Assembly: GCF_016863175.1 (NCBI RefSeq)
Contig: NZ_BOOJ01000018.1
Location: 62,001-126,000 of the forward strand
Length of the DNA: 64,000 bases
From: Paraplanobispora siamensis
Lineage (GTDB): Bacteria > Actinomycetota > Actinomycetes > Streptosporangiales > Streptosporangiaceae
Reading direction: 5' to 3'
Under the pieces are notes generated by a model. That model had not been told where the DNA came from and did not search any database. It worked only from the letters and a program-made list of their open reading frames with translations. Of the stretch, positions 24,401-31,659 are shown piece after piece; position 1 is the stretch's first letter, and each line of letters begins with the position of its first letter. Both the position numbers and the translations under genes were made by a program.

Positions 24401-26354
24401 CGTCCTCACCGACACCTTCCAACTCGCCGAGGGAACCGCCAAGCTTGACGGAATGGACGTCCTGGAGGGCAACAGTGAGCGTGCGAAGAAGCAGCAGAAG
24501 CAGGGCATCACCGTCGTCATCGGCAACCCGCCGTATTCGGTGGGGCAGGACAGTCAAAACGATGACAACCAGAACCTCAAGTACGGAGTTCTGGATGAGC
24601 GCATCTCCGCTACATACGCTGCGCAGTCGACGGCAACGCTGAAGCGGAATCTGTACGACTCCTATATTCGTGCCATTCGCTGGGCCTCTGACCGGATCAA
24701 GAACGAGGGAATCGTCGCGTACGTCTCCAATGGCGGCTACATCGACGGCAACACCTATGACGGACTGCGCAAATCCCTGGTTAACGAGTTCGATGCGATC
24801 TACTGCTACAACCTGCGGGGCAACCAACGCACGGCCGGTGAGCAATCCCGCAAGGAAGGCGGCAAGATCTTCGATTCTGGCAGCCGAAACACCGTTGCCG
24901 TCCTGATTCTCGTCAAGAGCGGTAAGGACTCTGGCACTGGTGCGGGGTGCACGCTGCGCTACCGTGACATTGGCGACTACCTCAGCCGCGAGGACAAGCT
25001 CCGCATCATTGGCTCACAGAGTCTCGACGCGGTGGACTGGCAGCAGATCACGCCGAACATGGACGGGGACTGGGTCAATCAACGGGACGAGCGTTTTGCG
25101 ACCTTCGAAGCCATTGCGGAGAAGGACGGCACGGAGCGGGGAAGAACTGTCTTCGCCGTGCACTCGAACGGGCTCAGTTCCTCGCGCGATGCCTGGGTCT
25201 ATAACTTCTCTGCGGAAGTGGTGCAGACTAATATGAAGTCGATGATCGACTTCTATAACGAGCAGGTCATTGGCTTCGCGAAATATTGCCAGGTTAACGG
25301 TGTCACGAGTCCCACAGCCAAGGACGCTGAACAGTGGATCGACAAGGACTCGCGAAAGATTAGCTGGTCGTCCACTCTCATCCCTAAGGTTGCACGTGGT
25401 AAGAGAGTCGGCTTCGACTCTGATCACGTGGTCACTGCGGTCTATCGGCCATTTAATCGTCAGGCACTCTATTTCGATCGGGATCTGAATGAGCGGCCAG
25501 GCAAAATGCTTCAGATTTTCCCGACACCGGAGCATGAAAATTTCGGCTTCTATATCACTGGCACAGGTGCCGACGAACCATTCTCCGTCCTGATGACCGA
25601 TGCCATCCCCGACCTGCATGCGGTCGGTACCAAGAGCGTCGGCCCTCTTTTTGCCCGCTACACCTACCGTGAGCTCGGCAAGGGCGACGATCTCTTCGCT
25701 GCCTTTGAGGAAGACTGCGGACATGAGAAGGTCGATAACATTACCGATGCTGCTCTTGTGGCCTACCGCAAGACCTATGCCGACTCCGGGATCACCAAGG
25801 ATGACATCTTCTATTACACGTACGGTCTGCTCCACTCGCCCGAGTATCGCGACCGCTTCGCCTCCAATCTCAAAAAGTCCCTCCCTCGCATTCCCAAGGC
25901 ACGTAACTTCCGCGGCTACGCCGACGCTGGTCGGAAGCTCGCCGACCTACACCTCCACTACGAACGGGTCGAGCCGTACAGGGGAATCAAGGAGGATGTC
26001 GCCGGAAACGCAGTCAGTACTTCTCCGCGAGAGCTGTACCGCGTCGCGAAGATGAAGATTCCCAAGGTGAAGGGAAAGCCGGACCGCACGACGATCATCT
26101 ACAACAACTGGGTCACCCTCACTAACATCCCGGAGGAGGCGTACCGTTATCAGCTCGGCGCGCGCTCCGCGATCGAATGGATCATCGACCGTTATCAAGT
26201 GAAGGTCGACAAGGCATCCGGCATCACCAACGACCCCAACGACTGGTCTGACGATCCGCGCTACATCATCAACCTTCTCAAACGGATCGTGACGGTCAGC
26301 TTGGAGACGATGAAGATCGTTGACCAGCTTCCGCCACTGGACATCGTGGAATAG
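21468..26354 (+). CDS. Type ISP single-chain restriction-modification enzyme
   Basis: This 1628-residue enzyme combines all restriction-modification activities in one chain, like LlaGI and LlaBIII. It begins with an Mrr-like nuclease (about 20-160; DTGIDLVAQ and the IQCKFY Lys). A superfamily 2 helicase follows: Walker A MACGTGKT near residue 200, CDEAHRT near 336, MTATPR near 370 and SVGRVMR near 590. An N6-adenine methylase has DPFVGTGTF near 910 and GNPPYS near 1018. The C-terminal target-recognition region runs from about 1150 to 1620. The methylase protects one strand of an asymmetric site while the helicase tracks along DNA until two enzymes converge and cut. No motif is broken. Codon use is less GC-biased than in the chromosome, which fits horizontal arrival with the element. 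Confidence 0.93.
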   Translation: MATTTTVHDVIEAIRDSSDVNRDRGTRFEELMVQYLSADPQWTEQFSRVWMWSDWPGTAHDKRDTGIDLVAQDRETGGFCAIQCKFYEPHHTVRKEDIDSFFTASGKGGFTRRLIISTTDKWSVHAEEALDDQQIPVTRIGLADIANSPVEWRLLKTLEQFEAELTLRAKKTPRKHQREAIDDVFRGFAEHDRGKLIMACGTGKTFTALKIAERLQQERAQAGAGERTTILFLVPSIALLSQALREWSYEAEVTLRAFAVCSDTKAGKQHAIGDDKDMSTHDLALPATTDPDRLIQQMASVEATAGLTVVFSTYQSIATVAAAQKKGLPRFDLILCDEAHRTTGVTLAGHDESAFKRVHDDGYLGADRRLYMTATPRVYSEETKTEARNAKADVASMDSEEAYGPEFHRLGFGKAVEHGLLTDYKVLILTIDEGVVAKTLQTGLAGGEAELNLDDAAKIIGCWNALAKRTGTFADGSGFAQDEAPMKRAVAFARSIADSKTITARFNAVVEAYDDADDEILRCEVDHVDGTFNALKRNRLLDWLKQDPGPAHARILSNARCLSEGVDVPSLDAVLFLHPRNSVVDVVQSVGRVMRLAPSKNYGYIILPVAVPAGMSPERALADNQRFKTVWQVLQALRAHDDRFNATVNQIDLNKKKPDNKIGIGHVGPEDESIGDKDGSSTDDSAEKAKDKEAQSAQHIQEALFSISDWREAIYARIVDKVGERHYWEDWAKDIAQIAERHVTRIKAALAISEKKAAFEEFVGELRANLNPQVSEAAAVDMLAQHIVTKPVFDALFKDYDFAAHNPVSRAMQRMLDILDDQGLDAEARTLEAFYHSVRVRAEGIDNHEGRQRVIIELYDKFFKTALPKTADALGIVYTPIEVVDFIIRSADQALVKHFGRSLSDEGIQIIDPFVGTGTFPVRLLQSGLINSEDMLRKYTKELHANEIVLLAYYIAAINIEAAFHDLAGGDYQPFEGIVLTDTFQLAEGTAKLDGMDVLEGNSERAKKQQKQGITVVIGNPPYSVGQDSQNDDNQNLKYGVLDERISATYAAQSTATLKRNLYDSYIRAIRWASDRIKNEGIVAYVSNGGYIDGNTYDGLRKSLVNEFDAIYCYNLRGNQRTAGEQSRKEGGKIFDSGSRNTVAVLILVKSGKDSGTGAGCTLRYRDIGDYLSREDKLRIIGSQSLDAVDWQQITPNMDGDWVNQRDERFATFEAIAEKDGTERGRTVFAVHSNGLSSSRDAWVYNFSAEVVQTNMKSMIDFYNEQVIGFAKYCQVNGVTSPTAKDAEQWIDKDSRKISWSSTLIPKVARGKRVGFDSDHVVTAVYRPFNRQALYFDRDLNERPGKMLQIFPTPEHENFGFYITGTGADEPFSVLMTDAIPDLHAVGTKSVGPLFARYTYRELGKGDDLFAAFEEDCGHEKVDNITDAALVAYRKTYADSGITKDDIFYYTYGLLHSPEYRDRFASNLKKSLPRIPKARNFRGYADAGRKLADLHLHYERVEPYRGIKEDVAGNAVSTSPRELYRVAKMKIPKVKGKPDRTTIIYNNWVTLTNIPEEAYRYQLGARSAIEWIIDRYQVKVDKASGITNDPNDWSDDPRYIINLLKRIVTVSLETMKIVDQLPPLDIVE

Positions 26355-26376
26355 GCGCTTACCCGTAGGGCGACTT

Positions 26377-27027
26377 ATGCAACGGCTTGTGCTCTTCGAC
26401 TTGGACAACACGCTCGTGAACCTGGACGAGGCGTTCCGGGAGTGGGTCGCGGAGTTTGTCGAGGAGCACGGCCTCGGTTCCGAGGCGGTTGACTGGCTGT
26501 TCGCTCTCGACCGGGAGGGCTATCCGCATCGTGAGGTCTTCTTCGGGGTGGTTCGCGAGCACTTCACCCTGTCCGAGTCGGCCGAAGAACTATGGGGTCG
26601 TTATCGACGGCGTATGCCGTACCTGGTGCGCTGTCGGCCCGAGGTGATGGACGGGTTGTTACGGCTCCGCGCGGCAGGGTGGAAGATGGGCATCGTCACC
26701 AACGGGACGGCGGACAACCAGCTCGGGAAGATCCAGCGGACGGGGCTGGCCGAGGCTGTCGACGCCTACGCGCTCTCGGGACTCGAAGGCATCCGTAAGC
26801 CGGATGTCGGGCTGTTCGAGATCGCCGCCCGGCGGTGTGGCATGAGTCTGGGCGCCGGGGGATGGATGGTCGGTGACCACCTGGTCGCCGACATCGGCGG
26901 AGGACGGGCCGCCGGCCTTCGTACGGTCTGGATCGACCGGGGGACATGGCCGAGGCAGGAGCACGAAGCGGACCACGTTGTCACGGACGTGCTCCAGGCG
27001 ATGGAGATCCTGCACGGCGAGCGCTGA
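26377..27027 (+). CDS. HAD-family hydrolase
   Basis: This 216-residue haloacid-dehalogenase-type phosphatase has motif I FDLDNTL (residues about 7-13), motif II VTNGT, Lys in IRKPD (motif III) and VGDHLVADIGGG (motif IV). A small helical cap lies between motifs I and II. The layout is that of YjjG/Gph-like nucleotidase or phosphoglycolate-type enzymes. The substrate is unknown. It starts 22 bp after the restriction enzyme stop and is the last gene before attR. The ATG at 26377 gives the normal family N terminus. Confidence 0.88.
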   Translation: MQRLVLFDLDNTLVNLDEAFREWVAEFVEEHGLGSEAVDWLFALDREGYPHREVFFGVVREHFTLSESAEELWGRYRRRMPYLVRCRPEVMDGLLRLRAAGWKMGIVTNGTADNQLGKIQRTGLAEAVDAYALSGLEGIRKPDVGLFEIAARRCGMSLGAGGWMVGDHLVADIGGGRAAGLRTVWIDRGTWPRQEHEADHVVTDVLQAMEILHGER

Positions 27028-27062
27028 CCGAGGGATCATGTCACAGCTCACCGGGAGTGCTG

Positions 27063-27084
27063 TACAGCAGCGCCGTACAGCAAC
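27063..27084 (+). repeat. Right arm-type repeat: two TACAGCA copies 13 bp apart
   Basis: This 22-bp block matches 10016-10037 in 20 of 22 positions and has the same internal direct repeat. It lies 84 bp inside attR, while the left copy lies 50 bp inside attL. Confidence 0.6.
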
Positions 27085-27168
27085 ACCGCCTTACACGATC
27101 ACACGACACCATCCCCTATCTACTGCTTCACCAGGGCGGGACGCCGCTGACTAGGTGTCTGCCCTTCC

Positions 27169-27211
27169 CTTGTAAACAGAAGGTCAGGGGTTCGATTCCC
27201 CTCGTCGGCTC
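27169..27211 (+). repeat. attR: 43-bp attachment-site repeat (tRNA-Thr 3' fragment)
   Basis: This stretch is identical to 9923-9965. It covers the 3' part of tRNA-Thr only; there is no acceptor 5' strand or D arm in front of it, so it is not a functional tRNA gene. It marks the right boundary of the AICE. Confidence 0.95.
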
Positions 27212-27220
27212 ACAGAGAGA

Positions 27221-27257
27221 AAGGCCCCTGAACAGGCGTCACGCCGTCAGGGGCCTT
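27221..27257 (+). terminator. Original chromosomal terminator of tRNA-Thr
   Basis: An 11-bp stem (27221-27231 pairs with 27247-27257) lies just outside attR. Before integration it would have followed the tRNA-Thr gene directly. Confidence 0.7.
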
Positions 27258-27486
27258 CCTGTTCGTCCAGATGACTCCGCGATCCTGCCAGTCGTGTGCG
27301 GCCGGTCCTGGTCATGCCCTGACTCTCCGCCGGGAGCCGGCAACGCGGTCTCGTCACTCGCACGCTCCTACGGCTCGCGGTAACGTCGGTGTCGATATGT
27401 CGTGCACGAAAGTCGGAGGTGATCACGGTGCATCCGGTCTTGTGACGGCCCCAGCCCGGGGTGTCACGGAGCCGGAAGGTGACCGT

Positions 27487-27762
27487 ATGAGCAAGACCGA
27501 CAAGACCCGGCCCTGGTGGGTGCGGATGGCCGACGCGCCGATGGTGACCTGCGTGCCCGTGCATGATCACAGGTTCGAGCCGTGCACGCTGCCGGACGAG
27601 ATCACTGCCGGCAGCGCGTCCCTGAACCACCGCACGAGTGGCTGTCACTGGCGCGCCACCGCCTACTATCTGTTCGACTGCGGTGGTGTCGGCGGGGGCC
27701 GCGAGGGATACCACCTGCGGCGTCAAGAGCGTCGCCGCAGCCAGCACCAGGTGCGCTGCTAG
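27487..27762 (+). CDS. Conserved actinobacterial hypothetical protein
   Basis: This 91-residue protein begins MSKTDKTRPWWVRMAD and has spaced Cys and His (CVPVHDHRFEPC ... GCHWRATAYYLFDCGG), then a basic tail (HLRRQERRRSQHQVRC). Short proteins with the same KTRPWWV start, HDHR motif and basic C terminus are widespread and unnamed in Streptomyces relatives. A metal site is possible. I chose the ATG at 27487 because upstream sequence in the same frame has no conserved pattern. Confidence 0.7.
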   Translation: MSKTDKTRPWWVRMADAPMVTCVPVHDHRFEPCTLPDEITAGSASLNHRTSGCHWRATAYYLFDCGGVGGGREGYHLRRQERRRSQHQVRC

Positions 27763-27794
27763 CTGCGCATCTGGCACGGCGAAGACTGAGAGAA

Positions 27795-27828
27795 GGGGCA
27801 GGGCCCGCATGTCGGCGGACCCTGCCCC
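27795..27828 (+). terminator. Hairpin terminator after the small conserved gene
   Basis: A 14-bp GC stem with one mismatch (27795-27808 pairs with 27815-27828) and a 6-nt loop lies 32 bp after the stop codon. Confidence 0.7.
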
Positions 27829-27903
27829 TGCTCGTGTCCGCCGGCCGATCGGTGTCTCGAGATCGCCGTGCTGCGCCGGCCGTTCCTGGACGGCCGCAGA
27901 CGA

Positions 27904-28089
27904 TCATCTTTCCGTGATGGGTCCCACGAGCATCGGACGGTCGAGCATGTCCGGGGTGAACGGCACCCCGGTTACCTTCGCCGCCAGGGCGAAGCCCCTC
28001 GGCACGGCGGTGGAGAAGTCGTCCTCCCAGGCGGCATCCCACGCTGCCTCGTCCTGCGGCTTGTCCACCCCGATGCCCGGCTCCCGCAT
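27904..28089 (-). CDS. Probable small hypothetical protein
   Basis: This 61-residue frame begins MREPGIGVDKPQDEAAWDAAWEDDF and ends DMLDRPMLVGPITER. Its amino-acid composition is that of a normal acidic globular protein, unlike the surrounding shadow frames, and a CCGGAGC site precedes the ATG. It lies downstream of the deaminase gene on the same strand, with a 65-bp gap. No family is recognised. Confidence 0.5.
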   Translation of the reverse strand: MREPGIGVDKPQDEAAWDAAWEDDFSTAVPRGFALAAKVTGVPFTPDMLDRPMLVGPITER

Positions 28090-28154
28090 GCTCCGGCCCG
28101 CAGGGTCATCAGGCCCGGTCGGGGTGCGGAGGGGCCGTACCGGTCCTGGGAGAT

Positions 28155-28634
28155 CTACGGCTGCTTCTGGTGGAAGCGGCGGTGCAGGGCGTGGACCTGG
28201 TCGGTCAGTTCTGCGGCGGGGCCCTCCACCGTCACGCCGGGGGCGACCTCGTGGACGGGCAGTGTCCGCACCGGGGACGGTGGGACGCCGAGTTCGCTCA
28301 GCCAGGCGGACAGCTGCTGCGAGGAGGCGGCGTAGACGATGCGGCCCAGGCCGACCCAGGCGTGGGCGGCGGCGCACATGGGGCAGTGTTCGCCGGAGGT
28401 GTAGACGGTGGCTCCGGCCCGTTCCTCCGGGGTCAGGTGCGTCGCGGACCACCGGGCCAGCTCGAACTCGGGGTGGCGGGTCTGGTCGCCCGAGGCCACC
28501 TCGTTGTGCCCCTCGGCCAGCACCTCCCCGCCGGCGGACACCAGCACGGACCCGAAAGGCTCGTCGCCCTTCTCCAGCGCCTCCGCGGCCAGCTCCACGC
28601 ATCGCCGCAGATGCCGAAGGTCTCCTTCGTCCAC
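28155..28634 (-). CDS. Nucleoside/guanine deaminase-like cytidine-deaminase-fold protein
   Basis: This 159-residue zinc deaminase of the CDA fold has HPEFE (zinc His and catalytic Glu, about residue 54) and HCPMCAA (two zinc Cys, about 83-86). The PFGSVLV and EGHNEV segments match bacterial guanine deaminases and TadA-like nucleoside deaminases. The substrate is probably a purine or nucleoside. The GTG start at 28634 is preceded by GGGGAGGTG. It seems unrelated to the biosynthetic cluster. Confidence 0.88.
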   Translation of the reverse strand: MDEGDLRHLRRCVELAAEALEKGDEPFGSVLVSAGGEVLAEGHNEVASGDQTRHPEFELARWSATHLTPEERAGATVYTSGEHCPMCAAAHAWVGLGRIVYAASSQQLSAWLSELGVPPSPVRTLPVHEVAPGVTVEGPAAELTDQVHALHRRFHQKQP

Positions 28635-28732
28635 GGGCGCACCTCCCCTGCGAGAAGATCGGATCTCCGACGGTACTGCCCGCCCGCGGCCCCCGTCACG
28701 CCCGGGGCGCGCTCACGGGTACGGCCCGCCGG

Positions 28733-29332
28733 TCAGGCGGGCCAGTCCGGGGAACGGCCGAGCGCCGCGAGGATCCGGTCGAGGGCGGAGGCGTTCCCGG
28801 GAGCGGGCAGGCCGGGGCGGAAGGCGGCGCCCGGGCTGAGCCGGTGGTCCCCGTCGGGAACCGCCAGGGCGATTCGCAGGGCGTCCCCGGCCAGGTCGTC
28901 GTCCAGCTCGAAGGGCAGGCCGAGGGAACGGGCGACGTCCCAGGCGTGCACCACGTAGTCGATGAAGTGGAACCCGATCGCCTGGGCGCCGGGGAAGGCC
29001 GCGCCGGGGCCGAACTCCGGGAGGGCGAACGTCCGCTCCGGCACGTCCCGTCCGGCGAAGGCGGCCAGGACGTCGTCGGCGGCCTCGGCGTACTCCGTGA
29101 CCGGGTCCTCGCCGAGCGGGCGGAGGCTCCAGACCGCGAGGTCGGCGCCGTGGCCCCGCGCGGCCGCGGCGAACCCGCGGTGCTGGGCCGTCATGTGGGC
29201 GAGCAGGTCGCCGAGTGTCCAGGCCGAACACGGCGTGGGGCGGTCGAGGTCGTCCGGGGTCGCCCTCGCCACCAGTGCGACGCTCGTCCGGACCGCCCGC
29301 TCGTCCGCCGCCCGTAGATCAACAGTCTGCAT
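28733..29332 (-). CDS. TIGR03086-family DinB-like protein
   Basis: This 199-residue helical protein belongs to the mycothiol-dependent maleylpyruvate isomerase/DinB-like group. Its signatures are DRPTPCSAWTLGDLLAHM (about 30-48) and the metal-binding DYVVHAWDVA (about 125-134). The three-His zinc site is supplied by the first helix, this helix and the region between. These proteins are thought to be mycothiol-linked transferases, but members of this subgroup are uncharacterised. It is divergent from the MarR gene and shares its promoter. Confidence 0.85.
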   Translation of the reverse strand: MQTVDLRAADERAVRTSVALVARATPDDLDRPTPCSAWTLGDLLAHMTAQHRGFAAAARGHGADLAVWSLRPLGEDPVTEYAEAADDVLAAFAGRDVPERTFALPEFGPGAAFPGAQAIGFHFIDYVVHAWDVARSLGLPFELDDDLAGDALRIALAVPDGDHRLSPGAAFRPGLPAPGNASALDRILAALGRSPDWPA

Positions 29333-29337
29333 GACCG

Positions 29338-29361
29338 GATGATATGCATATGCTTATCATC
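29338..29361. promoter_or_regulatory. Inverted repeat in the TIGR03086/MarR divergent promoter
   Basis: GATGATA and TATCATC form a 7-bp inverted repeat separated by 10 bp that itself contains ATATGCATAT-like symmetry. It lies in the 68-bp gap between divergent genes, a classic MarR autoregulation site. Confidence 0.55.
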
Positions 29362-29400
29362 TGTCCATGCCTATCATTTGCGACGTCGTATTTTTGTGCC

Positions 29401-29883
29401 ATGGCGGAGAGCGCGGCGGACGGCCCGGAGACCGATGACGGACGGCCCCACCTGGCGGCGATGACGGTCCCGCTGGGCCGTGCCCTGATAGCGGCCGAAC
29501 TGCCGGTGCTGCGGGCTCACGGCCTGTCCATGTGGGCGTACGCGGTGCTGCTCGCCCTGGGCGAGGAGCCGATGCGCAGCCAGAGCACGCTGGCGCAGGC
29601 CATCGGCGCGGACAAGACGCGCATCATCGGGGTGCTCGACGGGCTGCAGGATCGCGGGCTGATCGAACGGCGGCCCGACCCGCGCGACCGCCGGGTCCGC
29701 CTGCTCCTGCTCACCACGGAAGGGCGGCGGCTGCGCGACGCCGCCCGGGCCGACATCAGGCGCTGGGAGGACCGGCTGCTGGCCCGCCTCGCGGACGACG
29801 ACCGCGAGGCCTTCCTGCGCGGCCTGCGGACGCTGTCCGCGCTGTCCGAGCAGGAGATCGCCGACCCGGACCGGCCCTCATGA
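29401..29883 (+). CDS. MarR-family transcriptional regulator
   Basis: This 160-residue MarR protein has a winged helix at about 50-115 (MRSQSTLAQAIGADKTRIIGVLDGLQDRGLIERRPDPRDRR) with the typical wing DPRDRRVRLLLLT. It probably forms a dimer. I chose the ATG at 29401 because the upstream in-frame ATG lies inside the operator-like repeat. It probably represses the divergent TIGR03086 gene and itself, with release by a small phenolic or oxidant. Confidence 0.9.
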   Translation: MAESAADGPETDDGRPHLAAMTVPLGRALIAAELPVLRAHGLSMWAYAVLLALGEEPMRSQSTLAQAIGADKTRIIGVLDGLQDRGLIERRPDPRDRRVRLLLLTTEGRRLRDAARADIRRWEDRLLARLADDDREAFLRGLRTLSALSEQEIADPDRPS

Positions 29884-29896
29884 CACGGGACGGTCC

Positions 29897-30640
29897 TCAG
29901 CCGCTCGGCGGGATGCGGTAGACGGACACATGGGAACGCGACTCGGCGGTGAAGGCGGCTCCGGTCCAGTCGGCGTGCCTGCTCTCCGGCTCGAATCCGG
30001 CCAGCTGGGCCATGAGGTCGAGCTCGGCCGGCCAGATGTAGCGGTGCGGGCTGCGGAACAGCCGGGCCTGTCTGCCGTCGTCGAACCTGAAGTGGTGCGA
30101 CACGACGTGCTGGCGCAGGACATCGTAGGTGTCCAGGCCGATGTAACCGGGCTCGCAATGCCAGACCGTGGCCTGCTGGCCGGGGGGAAGCCTCTGCAGC
30201 TCGGGCACCCAGAGCTCGATCACGAACCGGCCGCCGGGGGTGAGGTGGCGGGCGGCGTTGCGGAAGCATTCGACCTGCTCGGCCTGGGTGAGCAGGTTGG
30301 AGATCGTGTTGTAGACGAGGTAGACGAGCGCGTACTCCCCCGGGGCGGTGGCCGTGGCCATGTCACCGATGATCACAGGGATCGCCGCTTCGTCTGCCTT
30401 CGTCCGCAGCTGATCGACCATCGGGCGCGACAGCTCGATGCCGGTGACCGGCACCCCCCTCTCGGCGAGCGGTACGGCTACGCGACCGGTTCCGATGGCG
30501 AACTCGAGCGCCCGTCCGCCATCCGCCAGTTCGGCGAGGCGGTCCACGGCCGGCCCCAGGACCTCGGGCGCGAACATGCCGGTGCCCGGCGTGTCGTAAC
30601 GCCGGGCGGTCTCGGCGTCCCAGATCTCATCCTGTCGCAT
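29897..30640 (-). CDS. Class I SAM-dependent methyltransferase
   Basis: This 247-residue protein has motif I ALEFAIGTGRVAVPLA (about 44-59), the acidic residue GIELS of motif II and an LVYNTISNLL / HLTPGGRFVIELWVP region of motifs III and IV. The architecture is that of small-molecule O- or N-methyltransferases. The substrate is unknown. It converges on the MarR gene with 13 bp between stops. It lies 0.7 kb from the biosynthetic cluster but is not in its transcripts, so a role as tailoring enzyme is only possible. Confidence 0.88.
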   Translation of the reverse strand: MRQDEIWDAETARRYDTPGTGMFAPEVLGPAVDRLAELADGGRALEFAIGTGRVAVPLAERGVPVTGIELSRPMVDQLRTKADEAAIPVIIGDMATATAPGEYALVYLVYNTISNLLTQAEQVECFRNAARHLTPGGRFVIELWVPELQRLPPGQQATVWHCEPGYIGLDTYDVLRQHVVSHHFRFDDGRQARLFRSPHRYIWPAELDLMAQLAGFEPESRHADWTGAAFTAESRSHVSVYRIPPSG

Positions 30641-30713
30641 GCCGGCAACGGTGGCAGCGGGCGTATGCGTTGTCCAACAATTTTGATCTCCCGGTCACGG
30701 CAGGCGTTCACCG

Positions 30714-31091
30714 TCACCGGTGTTCGCGGGTCTCGGCCGGCCGGGTGCCGGCGGCCCGGCTGATCATGGCGTGGGTCTCGCGGTAGGCGAGGTTCGCGGC
30801 CGCGTGGGCGATCTGCGCGGCCTGCCTGGCCTGCAGGGCGCGCTGCCGGGCCTGCTGCGCCTGCTGCTTGGCCTGCCGGAGCCGGTCGGCGGCCTGTTTG
30901 ACCCGTTCGGAGGCGGAGCCGTCCTGCGCCGTGGCGGGGTCCTGGCGCTGCGGTACGGCCCGCCGGGCGCTCCTGCCCGGTTGCCCCTGCCGGTGGGCGG
31001 CCTGGGGGGCCCGCTGTACGGCTCGCCCGTCGGGGTCGTCCACGTCGCTTCCCGTCGCGTGGCTGCGCTCAAAGAACAAGATTCGCCTCAT
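30714..31091 (-). CDS. Ala/Gln-rich coiled-coil hypothetical protein
   Basis: This 125-residue protein has a basic, disordered first half and, from about residue 60, one long amphipathic helix (ERVKQAADRLRQAKQQAQQARQRALQARQAAQIAHAA). There is no signal peptide. The composition is biased enough that the frame could be a shadow. However, no gene covers the other strand here, and the helix has clean heptad spacing. The ribosome site is weak. Function unknown. Confidence 0.5.
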   Translation of the reverse strand: MRRILFFERSHATGSDVDDPDGRAVQRAPQAAHRQGQPGRSARRAVPQRQDPATAQDGSASERVKQAADRLRQAKQQAQQARQRALQARQAAQIAHAAANLAYRETHAMISRAAGTRPAETREHR

Positions 31092-31206
31092 CCTCTGTCC
31101 ACCGTGCTCGCGTCATCACTGTACCGACGAGCCCGCGTGATGATCAGCCCTGGTCGGCGTTCTGTTCACGACCACCCCGGCGGGTGTCCGCGATTCCTAG
31201 GCCGTA

Positions 31207-31220
31207 ATTTCCGGAGAAAT
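31207..31220. promoter_or_regulatory. Inverted repeat ATTTC-CGGA-GAAAT upstream of the plus-strand NRPS operon
   Basis: The site lies 113 bp before the carrier-protein gene in an AT-rich stretch of the divergent promoter region. The same ATTTC-N4-GAAAT arrangement occurs at 60496-60509 upstream of the minus-strand operon. A shared pathway operator is the simplest explanation. Confidence 0.5.
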
Positions 31221-31332
31221 ACGAAAAATCCGGGCTTGTCGATGCTTATGTGACTCGGGAAGGATGCGTATGCCGGACGGTGATCCCGCCGGCAGGAGGC
31301 CTCAGTCTTCAGGCTCAGACAAAGGATGCCGG

Positions 31333-31659
31333 ATGACCCATGCCAGTCGGCCGACGGACCACCAGCGCCTGGTGGCGGAGCTCGTGGAACGGCGGCTTGG
31401 CCGCCCCCTCGATCCCGACCTGAACTTCTTCGAAGCGGGACTGAACTCACTGACCCTGGTCGAACTGCACGACGACATCACCACCGCCCTCGGCGTCGAC
31501 CTGCCGGCCACCGCGCTGTTCACCCACCCCAACCTGGCCGCGCTCAGCCGCCTGATCGCGCAGGGCGGCGGGCAGGCGCGGGCCGAGACCACCAGACGGC
31601 GGCCGGTCACCGGCAGCCGCCGCGACATCCGCGCCCGCCTCCGGGAGGACGGCCGGTGA
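31333..31659 (+). CDS. Free-standing peptidyl/acyl carrier protein
   Basis: This 108-residue protein has one phosphopantetheine-attachment domain (about 10-80). The modified serine is in FFEAGLNSLTLVEL, where the usual DS/HS is NS. A basic tail of about 25 residues follows (TTRRRPVTGSRRDIRARLRED). It would be activated by the PPTase domain encoded at 58837-60360. Its partner is unclear; it may deliver a separately activated unit in trans. The ATG at 31333 is favoured because the domain begins soon after it. The stop overlaps the NRPS start (GTGA). Confidence 0.88.
   Translation: MTHASRPTDHQRLVAELVERRLGRPLDPDLNFFEAGLNSLTLVELHDDITTALGVDLPATALFTHPNLAALSRLIAQGGGQARAETTRRRPVTGSRRDIRARLREDGR

Larger units (their letters stand above)
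9923..27211. mobile_element. AICE (actinomycete integrative and conjugative element) in tRNA-Thr
   Basis: The 17.3-kb element is delimited by a perfect 43-bp direct repeat: attL in the tRNA-Thr gene and attR at 27169-27211. Gene content follows the pSAM2 plan. On the minus strand it reads int, xis and a RepSA-like initiator, then small genes, SpdB and TraSA. A GntR (KorSA-like) repressor is divergent from these. Cargo lies to the right: two P-loop kinases, small hypothetical genes, a second GntR, a DUF6461 protein, a Type ISP restriction-modification enzyme and a HAD hydrolase. Both ends and all core functions look intact, so the element may still be able to excise, replicate as a circle and transfer double-stranded DNA through the FtsK-like pump. 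Confidence 0.93.

Noticed and set aside
27169-27211. Second tRNA-Thr gene
   Set aside because: Only the 3' part matches; the 5' acceptor strand and D arm are missing. It is the attR repeat of the AICE.
29897-30640. Methyltransferase as part of the biosynthetic cluster
   Set aside because: It faces away, converges with a MarR gene and is separated by another gene and a promoter region, so I left it outside the cluster.
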